Assembly (NCBI GenBank): GCA_964411125.1
Contig: CAYPJU010000029.1
Span: forward strand, 1 to 64,000
Direction of reading: 5' to 3'
DNA: 64,000 bases
Origin: JBFIHF01 sp964411125
Lineage (GTDB): Bacteria; Myxococcota_A; Bradymonadia; Bradymonadales; Bradymonadaceae
In this document: in pieces, positions 18,418 to 26,239 of the stretch
How positions within the stretch are numbered: the stretch's first letter is position 1
Layout of the letters: each line of letters opens with the position of its first letter
The notes under the pieces: model-generated
The model's input: only the letters and a program-made list of their open reading frames with translations
The model's database searches: none
Told to the model about the DNA's origin: nothing
Made by a program: the position numbers and the translations under genes

Positions 18418-19338
18418 TCAGAGACCCCAGTCGGTGCCCCCGCCGCTGGTGTCGTAGGGGAGGTCGTTCAGGCTGATGTCGTACCAGCGAAGCTCGCCGT
18501 CTTGCTCGAACGGGAAGCACCCGTCGGCGGTGGCCGTGATGTTGAACCCCGCTCCGTAGTAGTTGTGACCGGGCAGGTCGTGAGCGGTGTTCGCGTTCGA
18601 TTCGAACTCTGTGAGCAGCTCGATGCGACGCTCGTAGTTGTTGTCCCCTACGAGATTGCGGGTGTGAAATCGCCACTGTACTCGGCGATCGTCGAGCACC
18701 CGATCGTCGTCGTCGAGCATCTGGAGCTGCTCGGCGGTGTGGTAGAGAATCATGAGCTCCGGATCGTCGAACATCGCTTCGTAGCGACGCGAGAACTCGC
18801 TCACGGGAGTCCCCTCGTAGACCTCTTCCCAGCGCTCGATCGGGATGAAGAGGTGGGCGTGCCCCATGTCGGGGAAGAAGACGTAGTCGACGTAACCGCG
18901 CTCCAGTCCGTGCTCGATGTGGAGGGTGACGTTCTCGACGAGCCGGGTGGGGAGAGTGACGTCACCGCCCCACGACTCGGTCCCGGGGAGTACGAATCGG
19001 TCCGCTTCGGCGTCGTAGTAAGCGCGATTGTGAAGTCGTTTACCGGACGCGTACATCTCGTCGAACTTCTCCCCCATCTCTTCGAGCGTGTAACCCCACC
19101 GAAAGTCGTTCGAGTAGACGACTTCCTCGTCCTCGTCGGGAGGAGTACAGCGCTCGCGGATCTGCTCCCAGCGATCTTCTGCGGCCTCGAAGGAGTCACC
19201 CTTCCCCCCGGCGGGTGCGTCCCCGCCCGTTTCGACCGTCACCGTAGCGGGTGGCGGGCTGTCGGCGCCGTCACCGCAGGCAAAGGCGGTGGATGTGACG
19301 AGGGCGAGCGAGAGCGCGGCGGCGACATGTCGGTTCAT
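18418..19338 (-). CDS. hypothetical lipoprotein with GGKGDSF linker
   Basis: A 306-residue lipoprotein with lipobox TAFAC (Cys21, +2 Gly) and a Pro/Thr/Gly linker that ends in GGKGDSF (44-50), the same motif found after the lipobox of the protease at 4400-5764. The mature domain is acidic and rich in Tyr, Trp and His (LPGTESWGGDVTLP, VDYVFFPDMGHAHLFIP, HDLPGHNYYGAGF). The His-containing stretches could bind metal, but no family is recognised. Translation starts at the ATG whose upstream sequence contains GAGG. It is divergent from the cysteine-rich fibro-slime gene over 292 bp, a gap in which I see no gene. Confidence 0.75.
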   Translation of the reverse strand: MNRHVAAALSLALVTSTAFACGDGADSPPPATVTVETGGDAPAGGKGDSFEAAEDRWEQIRERCTPPDEDEEVVYSNDFRWGYTLEEMGEKFDEMYASGKRLHNRAYYDAEADRFVLPGTESWGGDVTLPTRLVENVTLHIEHGLERGYVDYVFFPDMGHAHLFIPIERWEEVYEGTPVSEFSRRYEAMFDDPELMILYHTAEQLQMLDDDDRVLDDRRVQWRFHTRNLVGDNNYERRIELLTEFESNANTAHDLPGHNYYGAGFNITATADGCFPFEQDGELRWYDISLNDLPYDTSGGGTDWGL

Positions 19339-19630
19339 CTGGGGCCTCGATGGGTTCCGGAACGTGCCACGGGCTATCGCAAGGAACGTGCCGGAGGCGA
19401 CGAAGCGGGCAGCTCGAGTCCGCATCGCCGGGGCCCGCGCCGTCGATGCGCCCCTCGCCCTGCCCCGGAGAACCTGTCGGGTTCCGCATACTGCAAGCGA
19501 AGTTGCCGGATCCTGCGGCATCGGTGCACCAGAACTCTGCGGCTCGGCGGCACGAATGCATGGAAGAAATTCGTCAGGTCTGAGATAGTCCCCGCCCCTC
19601 TCAGCCGTAACTTTTGGGAATGGTTCGAAG

Positions 19631-22222
19631 ATGAAACTGACTGGTCTGCACGCCTCGCCGCTGATCGCCCTCCTCCTCGCAATCGCTGCCTGCGGTACGG
19701 ATCCCGTGCTTCCCTCCGTCGATGGCGGCGGGAACGACGGCCGCGACATGGGCGCTTGCGCCGATTGTGACGACGATCTGGGCATCGTCGACGACAACGT
19801 CTGCGGGGACCTCGACCGCGGGTTCGGCGAGTCGTGCGACGACGGCAACACCGAAAGTGGGGACGGTTGCTCGTCGCTGTGCCGTCAGGAAGAAGGATGG
19901 ACCTGCCCACGGACCGGACCCTGCGAGCAGACGGACATCTGCGGTAACGGCACGAGAGACGGGGACGACGAGTGCGACGACGGCAACACCGATGGAGACG
20001 ACGGCTGTTCGGCGGACTGCATGGTCGAGCCCGGCTGGCGCTGTCCGACCGAGGGGGAAGCGTGCGTGGTGGCCGGATGTGGCGACGGCATTCGCGCGGG
20101 CGACGAAGCCTGCGACGATGCCAACATGAACGACGGTGACGGGTGCTCGGCGACGTGCGTCGTCGAAGCGGGGTGGGTTTGCCTCGAAGACGGGACCTGC
20201 ATCGCGCAGCAATGCGGAGACTCGATCCTCGCCGGCGACGAAGCGTGTGACGACGGGAACGTGACGCCTGGCGACGGGTGCGCGGCGGACTGCAGCAGCG
20301 TCGAACCGAACTACATCTGCCCCGAGGTCGGGCGCCTCTGCGAGTCGACCGTCGTGTGCGGCGATCGGCGCGTCGGCCCCGGAGAACAGTGCGACGACGG
20401 CGGCACCGAACCGCTCGACGGATGTGACGCGTCGTGCATGCGGGAGCCCGGGTGGGTGTGCCCCGTGCCGGGTGCGAGCTGCCGCGCGGAGCGGTGTGGA
20501 GACGGCGTCGTCGTCGACACGGAGGTGTGCGACGACGCGAACCTCATGGACGGCGACGGTTGCTCGTCGGCGTGCCAGGTGGAAGCAGGTTGGGCATGCC
20601 CTCCGCAGGCCTCCTGTTATCGAACGACGTGCGGGGACGGAACGCGCGAGGGGACGGAGCAGTGCGACGACGGGAACCTGCGTCCGTTCGACGGCTGCTC
20701 GCAGGACTGCACGAACGAGCCTACCTGTAGCGGTGGCGTGTGCACCCCGATCTGCGGCGACGGGGTGATCTTGCCGGGCCCGACGCAGGAGGCGTGCGAC
20801 GACGGGAACACCGACGACGGCGATGGCTGCTCCGCGACGTGCACGGTGGAGGCCGGCTGGATGTGCAGCATCCAGCCCGAACCGCTCGCCAACTCGATCG
20901 AGCTGCCACTGATCGTCCGCGATTTCAAAGGGATCCAGTGGTACGCCGATAACGCGACCGAGTACGGACACCCCGATTTCAACGACCCCGACGATGGAAA
21001 CGCGGTGATCTCTTTCGGTCTGGTGGAGGCGAATCTGGGACCGAACGGGCGCCCGGTGCTCGCCTACCCGACGGCACCCGCGACAGACGACGATGGAATC
21101 CCCAAGTCGAGCGCGCGCTTCGACCAGTGGTACGACAGCGCGAGCCCCTGGAACATCGAAGAGGTCCGCTACCTCGCCCTGACGCGGGCGGCGGCGACGG
21201 ACACGTTCGTCTACGACTCGACCGCGACCGGGTTCCCCCCCAACAGCACCGACGGGTTCTACCCGATCGACGACGGCGGATGGGTCGCGCAGGGGAGCGA
21301 AGCGCTGCGGTCTTCGAGCAGCTACAACGACGGGGGAGATCACAACTTCAACTTCACGACGGAGACGCGGTTCTTCTTCCAGTACGAAGGGGACGAGGTG
21401 CTGCGATTCACGGGCGACGACGACCTGTGGGTCTTCATCGACGGGGTGCTCTGTCTCGACGTCGGGGGCCTTCACGCGGCGCTGTCGGCCACGATGAACC
21501 TGGCGGATCCTTCCCAAGAGACGAACGCCACCCAGCGCGCAATCGTGCAGGCTTGCCGGGCGCACCTCGACGGTCTGGTGACCGCGAACAACCCGACGCC
21601 GCTGGTCGAGATGGTGATCTTCCACGCCGAGCGACACACGCAGGCCTCGAACTTCGACCTCGAGCTCACCGGGTTCGTCAAAGAACGCACCACCTGCGAA
21701 GAAGAGTGCGGAGACGGCGTCCTGACCCGCGGGGAGGTCTGCGACGACGGGACGAACGACGGGTCGTACAACGGGTGCACGGCGGACTGCCTCGGGTTCG
21801 GACCGTACTGCGGAGACGGCGCGCAGAACGGGGCGGAGGCGTGCGACGACGGGGTCGCGGCGAACGACGGCCGTTACGGAGGCTGCAACCCGGACTGCAC
21901 CGTGGCCGGATTCTGTGGCGACGCGGTGGTACAGCCTCAAGACGAGGTGTGCGACGATGGAGTCAACGACGGTGCATACGGGGGCTGTGCCACCGACTGC
22001 CAGATGCGAGCCGACTACTGCGGTGACGGCGTCGTGAACGGGCCCGAGGAATGCGACGAAGGGCTGGGCGGCAACCTCGGAGACTACGACGGGTGCAACC
22101 CGAACTGCACGCTCGCTGCGTACTGCGGAGACGGCATCCGTCAGGGCGAGGAGCAGTGCGACGATGCGAACAACAACGACGCCGATGGCTGCAACCGCGA
22201 GTGCAAGAAGCCGGTCCTTTGA
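19631..22222 (+). CDS. secreted Cys-rich repeat lipoprotein with fibro-slime domain
   Basis: An 863-residue surface protein. Signal peptide with lipobox AIAAC (Cys21), then an Asp/Gly linker. Residues 57-410 hold eight copies of the Myxococcus cysteine-rich (DUF4215-type) repeat, pattern CGDG...CDDGN...DGCS..C, each alternating with a W.C short loop. Residues about 423-682 form a fibro-slime domain (LPLIVRDFKGIQW; FFFQYEGDEVLRFTGDDDLWVFIDG; DLELTGF), a PA14-like beta-sandwich with probable calcium-binding DDD. Five more Cys repeats end the protein (690-860). Likely an adhesin or matrix component. The regulator gene follows 27 bp downstream on the same strand. Confidence 0.92.
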   Translation: MKLTGLHASPLIALLLAIAACGTDPVLPSVDGGGNDGRDMGACADCDDDLGIVDDNVCGDLDRGFGESCDDGNTESGDGCSSLCRQEEGWTCPRTGPCEQTDICGNGTRDGDDECDDGNTDGDDGCSADCMVEPGWRCPTEGEACVVAGCGDGIRAGDEACDDANMNDGDGCSATCVVEAGWVCLEDGTCIAQQCGDSILAGDEACDDGNVTPGDGCAADCSSVEPNYICPEVGRLCESTVVCGDRRVGPGEQCDDGGTEPLDGCDASCMREPGWVCPVPGASCRAERCGDGVVVDTEVCDDANLMDGDGCSSACQVEAGWACPPQASCYRTTCGDGTREGTEQCDDGNLRPFDGCSQDCTNEPTCSGGVCTPICGDGVILPGPTQEACDDGNTDDGDGCSATCTVEAGWMCSIQPEPLANSIELPLIVRDFKGIQWYADNATEYGHPDFNDPDDGNAVISFGLVEANLGPNGRPVLAYPTAPATDDDGIPKSSARFDQWYDSASPWNIEEVRYLALTRAAATDTFVYDSTATGFPPNSTDGFYPIDDGGWVAQGSEALRSSSSYNDGGDHNFNFTTETRFFFQYEGDEVLRFTGDDDLWVFIDGVLCLDVGGLHAALSATMNLADPSQETNATQRAIVQACRAHLDGLVTANNPTPLVEMVIFHAERHTQASNFDLELTGFVKERTTCEEECGDGVLTRGEVCDDGTNDGSYNGCTADCLGFGPYCGDGAQNGAEACDDGVAANDGRYGGCNPDCTVAGFCGDAVVQPQDEVCDDGVNDGAYGGCATDCQMRADYCGDGVVNGPEECDEGLGGNLGDYDGCNPNCTLAAYCGDGIRQGEEQCDDANNNDADGCNRECKKPVL
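19802..20860 (+). repeat. eight N-terminal Myxococcus-type cysteine repeats
   Basis: Coding repeats of roughly 120-150 bp within the fibro-slime gene. Each encodes C-G-D/N-G, then C-D-D-G/A-N about 8-10 residues later, then G-D-G-C-S and a final Cys. Copies differ enough at DNA level that recent expansion is unlikely. Confidence 0.9.
21704..22205 (+). repeat. five C-terminal Myxococcus-type cysteine repeats
   Basis: Five further CGDG...CDDG...GC..DC units after the fibro-slime domain. Four of them use the variant spacing NDGxYGGCNPDC with an aromatic residue, unlike the N-terminal block; the last reverts to NNNDADGCNREC. Confidence 0.88.
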
Positions 22223-22249
22223 CGGACGTTTGCCGAACGTGGAGAACCG

Positions 22250-24547
22250 ATGAAGGTGCCGCGACCCAAAGGCCCTTTCGTGGGTCGCCACAAGCTCGTC
22301 CGCTTTCTCGAAGCCCACAGCGACGCGCGCGCGGTGGTCCTCGTCGGCCCTCCCGGACGCGGGAGGCGACGCGTCGTCGCCGAGTCCGGCTTCGGAGAGG
22401 CAGCGACCTGGCTCGAGGGACCCGAAATCGGGGACGCGAAACCGGACGACGCCCCGTTCGTCCTCTACCTGCCTACCCAAACGCGCGAAGAGACGGAGAG
22501 ACTGCTGACCGACCTCGGGGACGAGCCGGCGATCGTCGCGATCGCAGAAGAGCCACCTGAAGACTACGCGCTGTCGCTCCCCGTTCCGCCGCTGACGAAG
22601 GAAGAAGCCTGTGTCCTGCTCGAACGGCAGCTGCAGCGCGAGGCCCCCTTGCTCGAGGTCGCCGACGACGGCGCGCTCATGCGGTTCTCGGACTCACTCC
22701 GCGGATTTCCAGGAGCGTTCGAGCTGGTGGCGAAGCGCGCTGCGAGCCTCGGCGCCAGCCTCTTCTCCGGCGCATCCCCGGCATCCTCGCAGTGTCTCGA
22801 GCCGATCCGGTCCGAGCTGCGGGGCTGGTACTCCCGCCGCGCGCCGGCCGACCGTGAGCTGATCGCCCTGGCCGTAGTCTCCCGGGACCCGGCGGCGTCC
22901 CTGGCCAACGCCGAGCTTCTCGGGGAAGCCGAACTCGCGCGGGGCGCGCGCCTCGGGGTGATCTGGACCGGAGACCCTCTGGTCGTGGACCCGCTGATCG
23001 CCGCTTCGGTCGAGGAGCTCCCCACCGACGCTGCGATCGTCGCTGCACGTCGCCGCCTGGCGCGGTGGGCCCTGCAGGGGTGTGAAGAATGGCCCCGCTC
23101 CTGGTCGAAGGACCCGGATCTCCTCGCCGGCCTGCGGGTACGAGCGCCTCACCTTCAGGCCATCGTGTCGGCCGCTCTCGAAGCGTCCGATGTCGACGAC
23201 GCGCTCGACGCGGGTCTTCATGCGGGCGCCGCCCTGGTCCGCCTGGTGACCGAGACGGGCGATCCGACGACGCTCGTGGAGAAGATCGACGCGCTGGTGG
23301 AGTCGGCGCGCGGGCGGGACGTCGACCCGCGGGCGCTCGCGCACGCGATGACCGTGGCCGAGCGTACCCGCCGAAAGTCACGAGCGGTCGAGTCCGACGC
23401 TCTGCGCGAGGCGTTACGGATCGCGCGGACGACGGACGACCAGGCCCTCGTCGCGTTCGTGCAGTACGCTCGCGGCGTGCGCGCCGCGGAGCTACGCGAC
23501 CTCGAACAAGCGAGGCAGCTCCTCGCCGAAGTGGCGGAGCAAGATGCCGACCCGAGCAGCAAGGGGCATGCGATGCTGCGGCTCGCGATCCTGGAGCCTC
23601 GCAGCGATCGAGCCGAACTCATCGAAGCGGCGCTTCGTCACTTCCAGCGCGAGGGGGACCTGTACGGAGAGATGATCGCTCGCACGTACCGCATGCAGCA
23701 CGAGCGAGACGAAGGGAGGTTCGAGCTCGCGCGGCGGGAAGGTGCCACGGTGATCGAGCTGAACGAACGGTTCGGCAGTTCTACGGTGCGCGCGTTCGGG
23801 CACCTGCTCCTGGGACGACTCCTCGCGAGCGCGGGAGAACATGACGAGTCGCATCGGCACTTTCGCTCTTCCATGGATGCATACGAAGAGCTCGGCAACG
23901 CTCATGCAGGGGGTCTCGCCGCGATGCAATGCGGCGAAGTCGCGCTGGAAGCAGGGGATCTCGACGCAGCGCACGCTTCGTTCGACGAGGCGGCGCGGCG
24001 CCTCGCACCTCTCGCCCAGCCCGACCTCGACCTGGCGGTCGACGCGCACCGCGGGATTCTCGCGCACGCGTGGTTCCGGAGAACCGGCGAGGCGGCGTAT
24101 CGGCAGCGAGCGGTCGAGATCGTGGGGGCAATCGAGGAGGAGTTCCCGACCGACGACGCGCTGCGCGCAGTCCCGATGCTGGCGTCCGTGCTGCGTCGGC
24201 TCCGTCTCCGGCTCGACGACGGTGACGACGAGGTTCGCACCGTCGCCACCGTCGCCAGGGACGGCACGTGGATCGCGCGAGGAGACGGAGAGGTCGTGTC
24301 GCTCGCCAACCGAAAAGCGCCGCGCCTCATCCTCGCCGCGCTCGCAACTTCGGCCCCGTGCAGCATCGACGATCTCGCGGAGGCGGGGTGGCCCGACGAG
24401 ACCTTGACGTACGAGAGCGGCCGAAACCGCGTCTACGTCGCGATCTCGACCTTGCGAAAACTGGGGTTGGAGGAGGCGCTCGTCTTCGACGAAGACGAGG
24501 ACGGCTACGTTCTCGACGGAGTGGTCATTTCATCCGATACAGCATGA
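22250..24547 (+). CDS. STAND/TPR regulator with degenerate P-loop and C-terminal winged helix
   Basis: A 765-residue protein laid out like a STAND signalling ATPase: N-terminal GPFVGRHKLVRFLEAH, P-loop region at 33-40, helical and TPR-like repeats (about 350-640; ARAAELRDLEQARQLLAEVAEQDAD, AGGLAAMQCGEVALEAGDLDAAHASFDEAARRL), and a C-terminal winged helix (about 680-760; SIDDLAEAGWP...GRNRVYVAISTLRKLGLEEAL) of OmpR/SARP type. The P-loop reads GPPGRGRR, where the canonical Lys-Thr are both Arg, so ATP hydrolysis is doubtful. It begins 27 bp after the fibro-slime gene with a GGAGA site and may control that gene. Its 3' end overlaps the convergent lipoprotein gene by 23 bp. Confidence 0.8.
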   Translation: MKVPRPKGPFVGRHKLVRFLEAHSDARAVVLVGPPGRGRRRVVAESGFGEAATWLEGPEIGDAKPDDAPFVLYLPTQTREETERLLTDLGDEPAIVAIAEEPPEDYALSLPVPPLTKEEACVLLERQLQREAPLLEVADDGALMRFSDSLRGFPGAFELVAKRAASLGASLFSGASPASSQCLEPIRSELRGWYSRRAPADRELIALAVVSRDPAASLANAELLGEAELARGARLGVIWTGDPLVVDPLIAASVEELPTDAAIVAARRRLARWALQGCEEWPRSWSKDPDLLAGLRVRAPHLQAIVSAALEASDVDDALDAGLHAGAALVRLVTETGDPTTLVEKIDALVESARGRDVDPRALAHAMTVAERTRRKSRAVESDALREALRIARTTDDQALVAFVQYARGVRAAELRDLEQARQLLAEVAEQDADPSSKGHAMLRLAILEPRSDRAELIEAALRHFQREGDLYGEMIARTYRMQHERDEGRFELARREGATVIELNERFGSSTVRAFGHLLLGRLLASAGEHDESHRHFRSSMDAYEELGNAHAGGLAAMQCGEVALEAGDLDAAHASFDEAARRLAPLAQPDLDLAVDAHRGILAHAWFRRTGEAAYRQRAVEIVGAIEEEFPTDDALRAVPMLASVLRRLRLRLDDGDDEVRTVATVARDGTWIARGDGEVVSLANRKAPRLILAALATSAPCSIDDLAEAGWPDETLTYESGRNRVYVAISTLRKLGLEEALVFDEDEDGYVLDGVVISSDTA

Positions 24548-24980
24548 AGTCGCAGCGGTCGCCGTCGTGTTCGATCGTCCCTTCGAGTCCGACCTCGCCG
24601 CGCGTGGCGGCAAAGACTTCGTACTTCAGCTCGCCGACGCCGTCACACTCCTCGGTGACTCGAAACTCGACGTTGGACTGGTAGCCGTCGACGTGCGCGC
24701 CCTTCGAATTGCACGCCATGATGTCGAGCCCCCGTCCGACCATCGCCATCGGCGTCGAAACGGTCGCGAGCTCTCGGTCACCACTCGGGGTGTTCATGAT
24801 CGAGATGCTGAGCGAGGTTCCGTTCAGCTCGGCGACGTCACACGAGTCGAGGTCCCCCGACCACAGCCCCAGGACCAGCTTCTCTTCGGGCTCTTCGACT
24901 CCGCAGGCCGACACGGCGGACGTGGCGACGGCGAGAGCGGCGATCTTCAAAATCATCGAAACGTTGGTGGCGATCTTCAT
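24525..24980 (-). CDS. small hypothetical lipoprotein
   Basis: A 151-residue lipoprotein with lipobox AVSAC (Cys26, +2 Gly). The ATG at 24980 is chosen over one six codons upstream because GGAG lies at ideal spacing before it. The mature protein has three to four further cysteines (SCDVAEL, IMACNSK, EECDGVG, DRCDFML), suggesting a disulfide-stabilised beta-barrel, perhaps lipocalin-like, but no family is certain. It lies 113 bp downstream of oxyR on the same strand and could be read through from it. Confidence 0.75.
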   Translation of the reverse strand: MKIATNVSMILKIAALAVATSAVSACGVEEPEEKLVLGLWSGDLDSCDVAELNGTSLSISIMNTPSGDRELATVSTPMAMVGRGLDIMACNSKGAHVDGYQSNVEFRVTEECDGVGELKYEVFAATRGEVGLEGTIEHDGDRCDFMLYRMK

Positions 24981-25093
24981 GTCAGCTCCTTCATCCATTG
25001 TTCGGGTCGGCCGGTCGTTCCGGCCAACTTCGATTCGGAGGATAGCGAGCGAGCCGACGATGTAGACTTAAAGCGGCCAAAAGCGCCTTAAGG

Positions 25094-26068
25094 TCACCTT
25101 TCGGGGACGCGTCGAATCTCGGGACGGGGTCCGGCGACGCTGGGAATGCCGTCGTTGAGCGACAGGTAGTGTCGCTCAAGAACTTCGGCGACTTCCGTGA
25201 AGAACGCCCCCGAAGGAGAGGTGGAGCGCCACTGCAACGTGAGGATGCGACCGGGAGGGGAGTCGCCGAAACTGCGCGCCACGACCCCCTGCCCTTCCCG
25301 AAACTCTGCCTGCAACGCGCTGGCGGGGAGCAACGTAGCGCCGAGTCCGCTCTCCACCATGCGGACCAGTGTCGAGATGCTCGCTGCGGTGACCGAGGTC
25401 GGCGGCGGGGAACCGGCGAGCGCACAGACGTCCATCGCCTGGTCACGAAGACAGTGTCCGTCCTGCATCAGGATGAGGCTCGCGCCGACCAGATCCCGTG
25501 TGTTCACGACCTCCGAACGCGCGAGGGGGTGCGCGTGGGGCGCGACGAGGACGAACGGCTCCACGGCGAGGTCGATGCCGTCGAGCCCTTGATCGTCGAA
25601 GGGCTGAGCGAGCAGGCCGAGATCGATGCCGCCGCCCCGCAGCTCCTCCAGGAGCACGTCGGTCTGCAGCTCCTCGATGGCGACGGCGACGTCGGGAAAG
25701 AGAGAGCGCAGCTTCACGAGGAGCCCGGGCAGGCCGTAGGGAGCGATCGTAGGGATGACCCCGAGGCGGATGGTGCCTCGAGGGGGCCCTGCCGCGAAGG
25801 AGCCCGCCGCCGCCACGAGCTCCCGCGCGTCGAACAAGATAGACCGAGCGCGTCGGACGACCTCCTCACCCGCCTGGGTCAGCAGCACGCGCGGGCGGGC
25901 TCGCTCGAAGAGTTCGACGCCCAACATCTCCTCTACCTCGCGCACCTGCTTGCTCAATGCAGGCTGGCTCACCGCACAATGGCGCGCAGCCTCCACGAAT
26001 TGGCCGTGATCTGCGAGCGCGACGAGGTATTCGAGCTGTCGAAGGGACGGGGTCATCGAGATAACCAT
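25094..26068 (-). CDS. oxyR: OxyR, LysR-family peroxide sensor/regulator
   Basis: A 324-residue LysR-type activator. The winged helix (about 5-65) begins PSLRQLEYLVALADHGQFVEAA. The peroxide-sensing pair is exact: DGHCLRDQAMDVC holds Cys206 and Cys215, nine residues apart and in the same sequence context as Cys199/Cys208 of E. coli OxyR, so it can form the H2O2-dependent disulfide. The neighbour on the other strand is katG, its classical target. The start could be the ATG at 26068 or 26056; a 15-bp dyad covers the first of these, implying negative autoregulation. Confidence 0.93.
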   Translation of the reverse strand: MVISMTPSLRQLEYLVALADHGQFVEAARHCAVSQPALSKQVREVEEMLGVELFERARPRVLLTQAGEEVVRRARSILFDARELVAAAGSFAAGPPRGTIRLGVIPTIAPYGLPGLLVKLRSLFPDVAVAIEELQTDVLLEELRGGGIDLGLLAQPFDDQGLDGIDLAVEPFVLVAPHAHPLARSEVVNTRDLVGASLILMQDGHCLRDQAMDVCALAGSPPPTSVTAASISTLVRMVESGLGATLLPASALQAEFREGQGVVARSFGDSPPGRILTLQWRSTSPSGAFFTEVAEVLERHYLSLNDGIPSVAGPRPEIRRVPER

Positions 26069-26075
26069 AGGTTAT
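26061..26075. promoter_or_regulatory. dyad in the oxyR-katG intergenic region, candidate OxyR site
   Basis: ATAACC-ATA-GGTTAT is a perfect 6-bp inverted repeat with 3-nt spacer. Its 15-bp overall length and outer ATA/TAT match the spacing of the OxyR consensus unit, though inner bases differ. It overlaps the 26068 oxyR start codon. An imperfect ACAAA/TTTGT dyad at 26076-26101 follows and may be part of a longer contact region. Confidence 0.55.
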
Positions 26076-26239
26076 ACAAAACATGCCGACAATGTCTTTG
26101 TAGTAATCCCCGTCTCGATCGACACTCCTCGGGTCGCGGGCTCCGATCTTGATCGGCGTCCGCCAGAGACTCGCTTTCCAAGGACGCGATGTCCTTGTTA
26201 TACGATCGCCGAAACAACAACGCACAACATGGAGAACGC

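Noticed and set aside
19799..22205. regular repeats reminiscent of a CRISPR array
   Set aside because: The repeats are coding, in frame, with 120-150-bp spacing and diverged at DNA level; there are no identical direct repeats and no cas genes.
19601..22480. 959-residue ORF opposite the fibro-slime gene
   Set aside because: Its Val/Arg/His-rich sequence mirrors the repeated CGDG/CDDGN codons on the plus strand; it is a repeat artefact.
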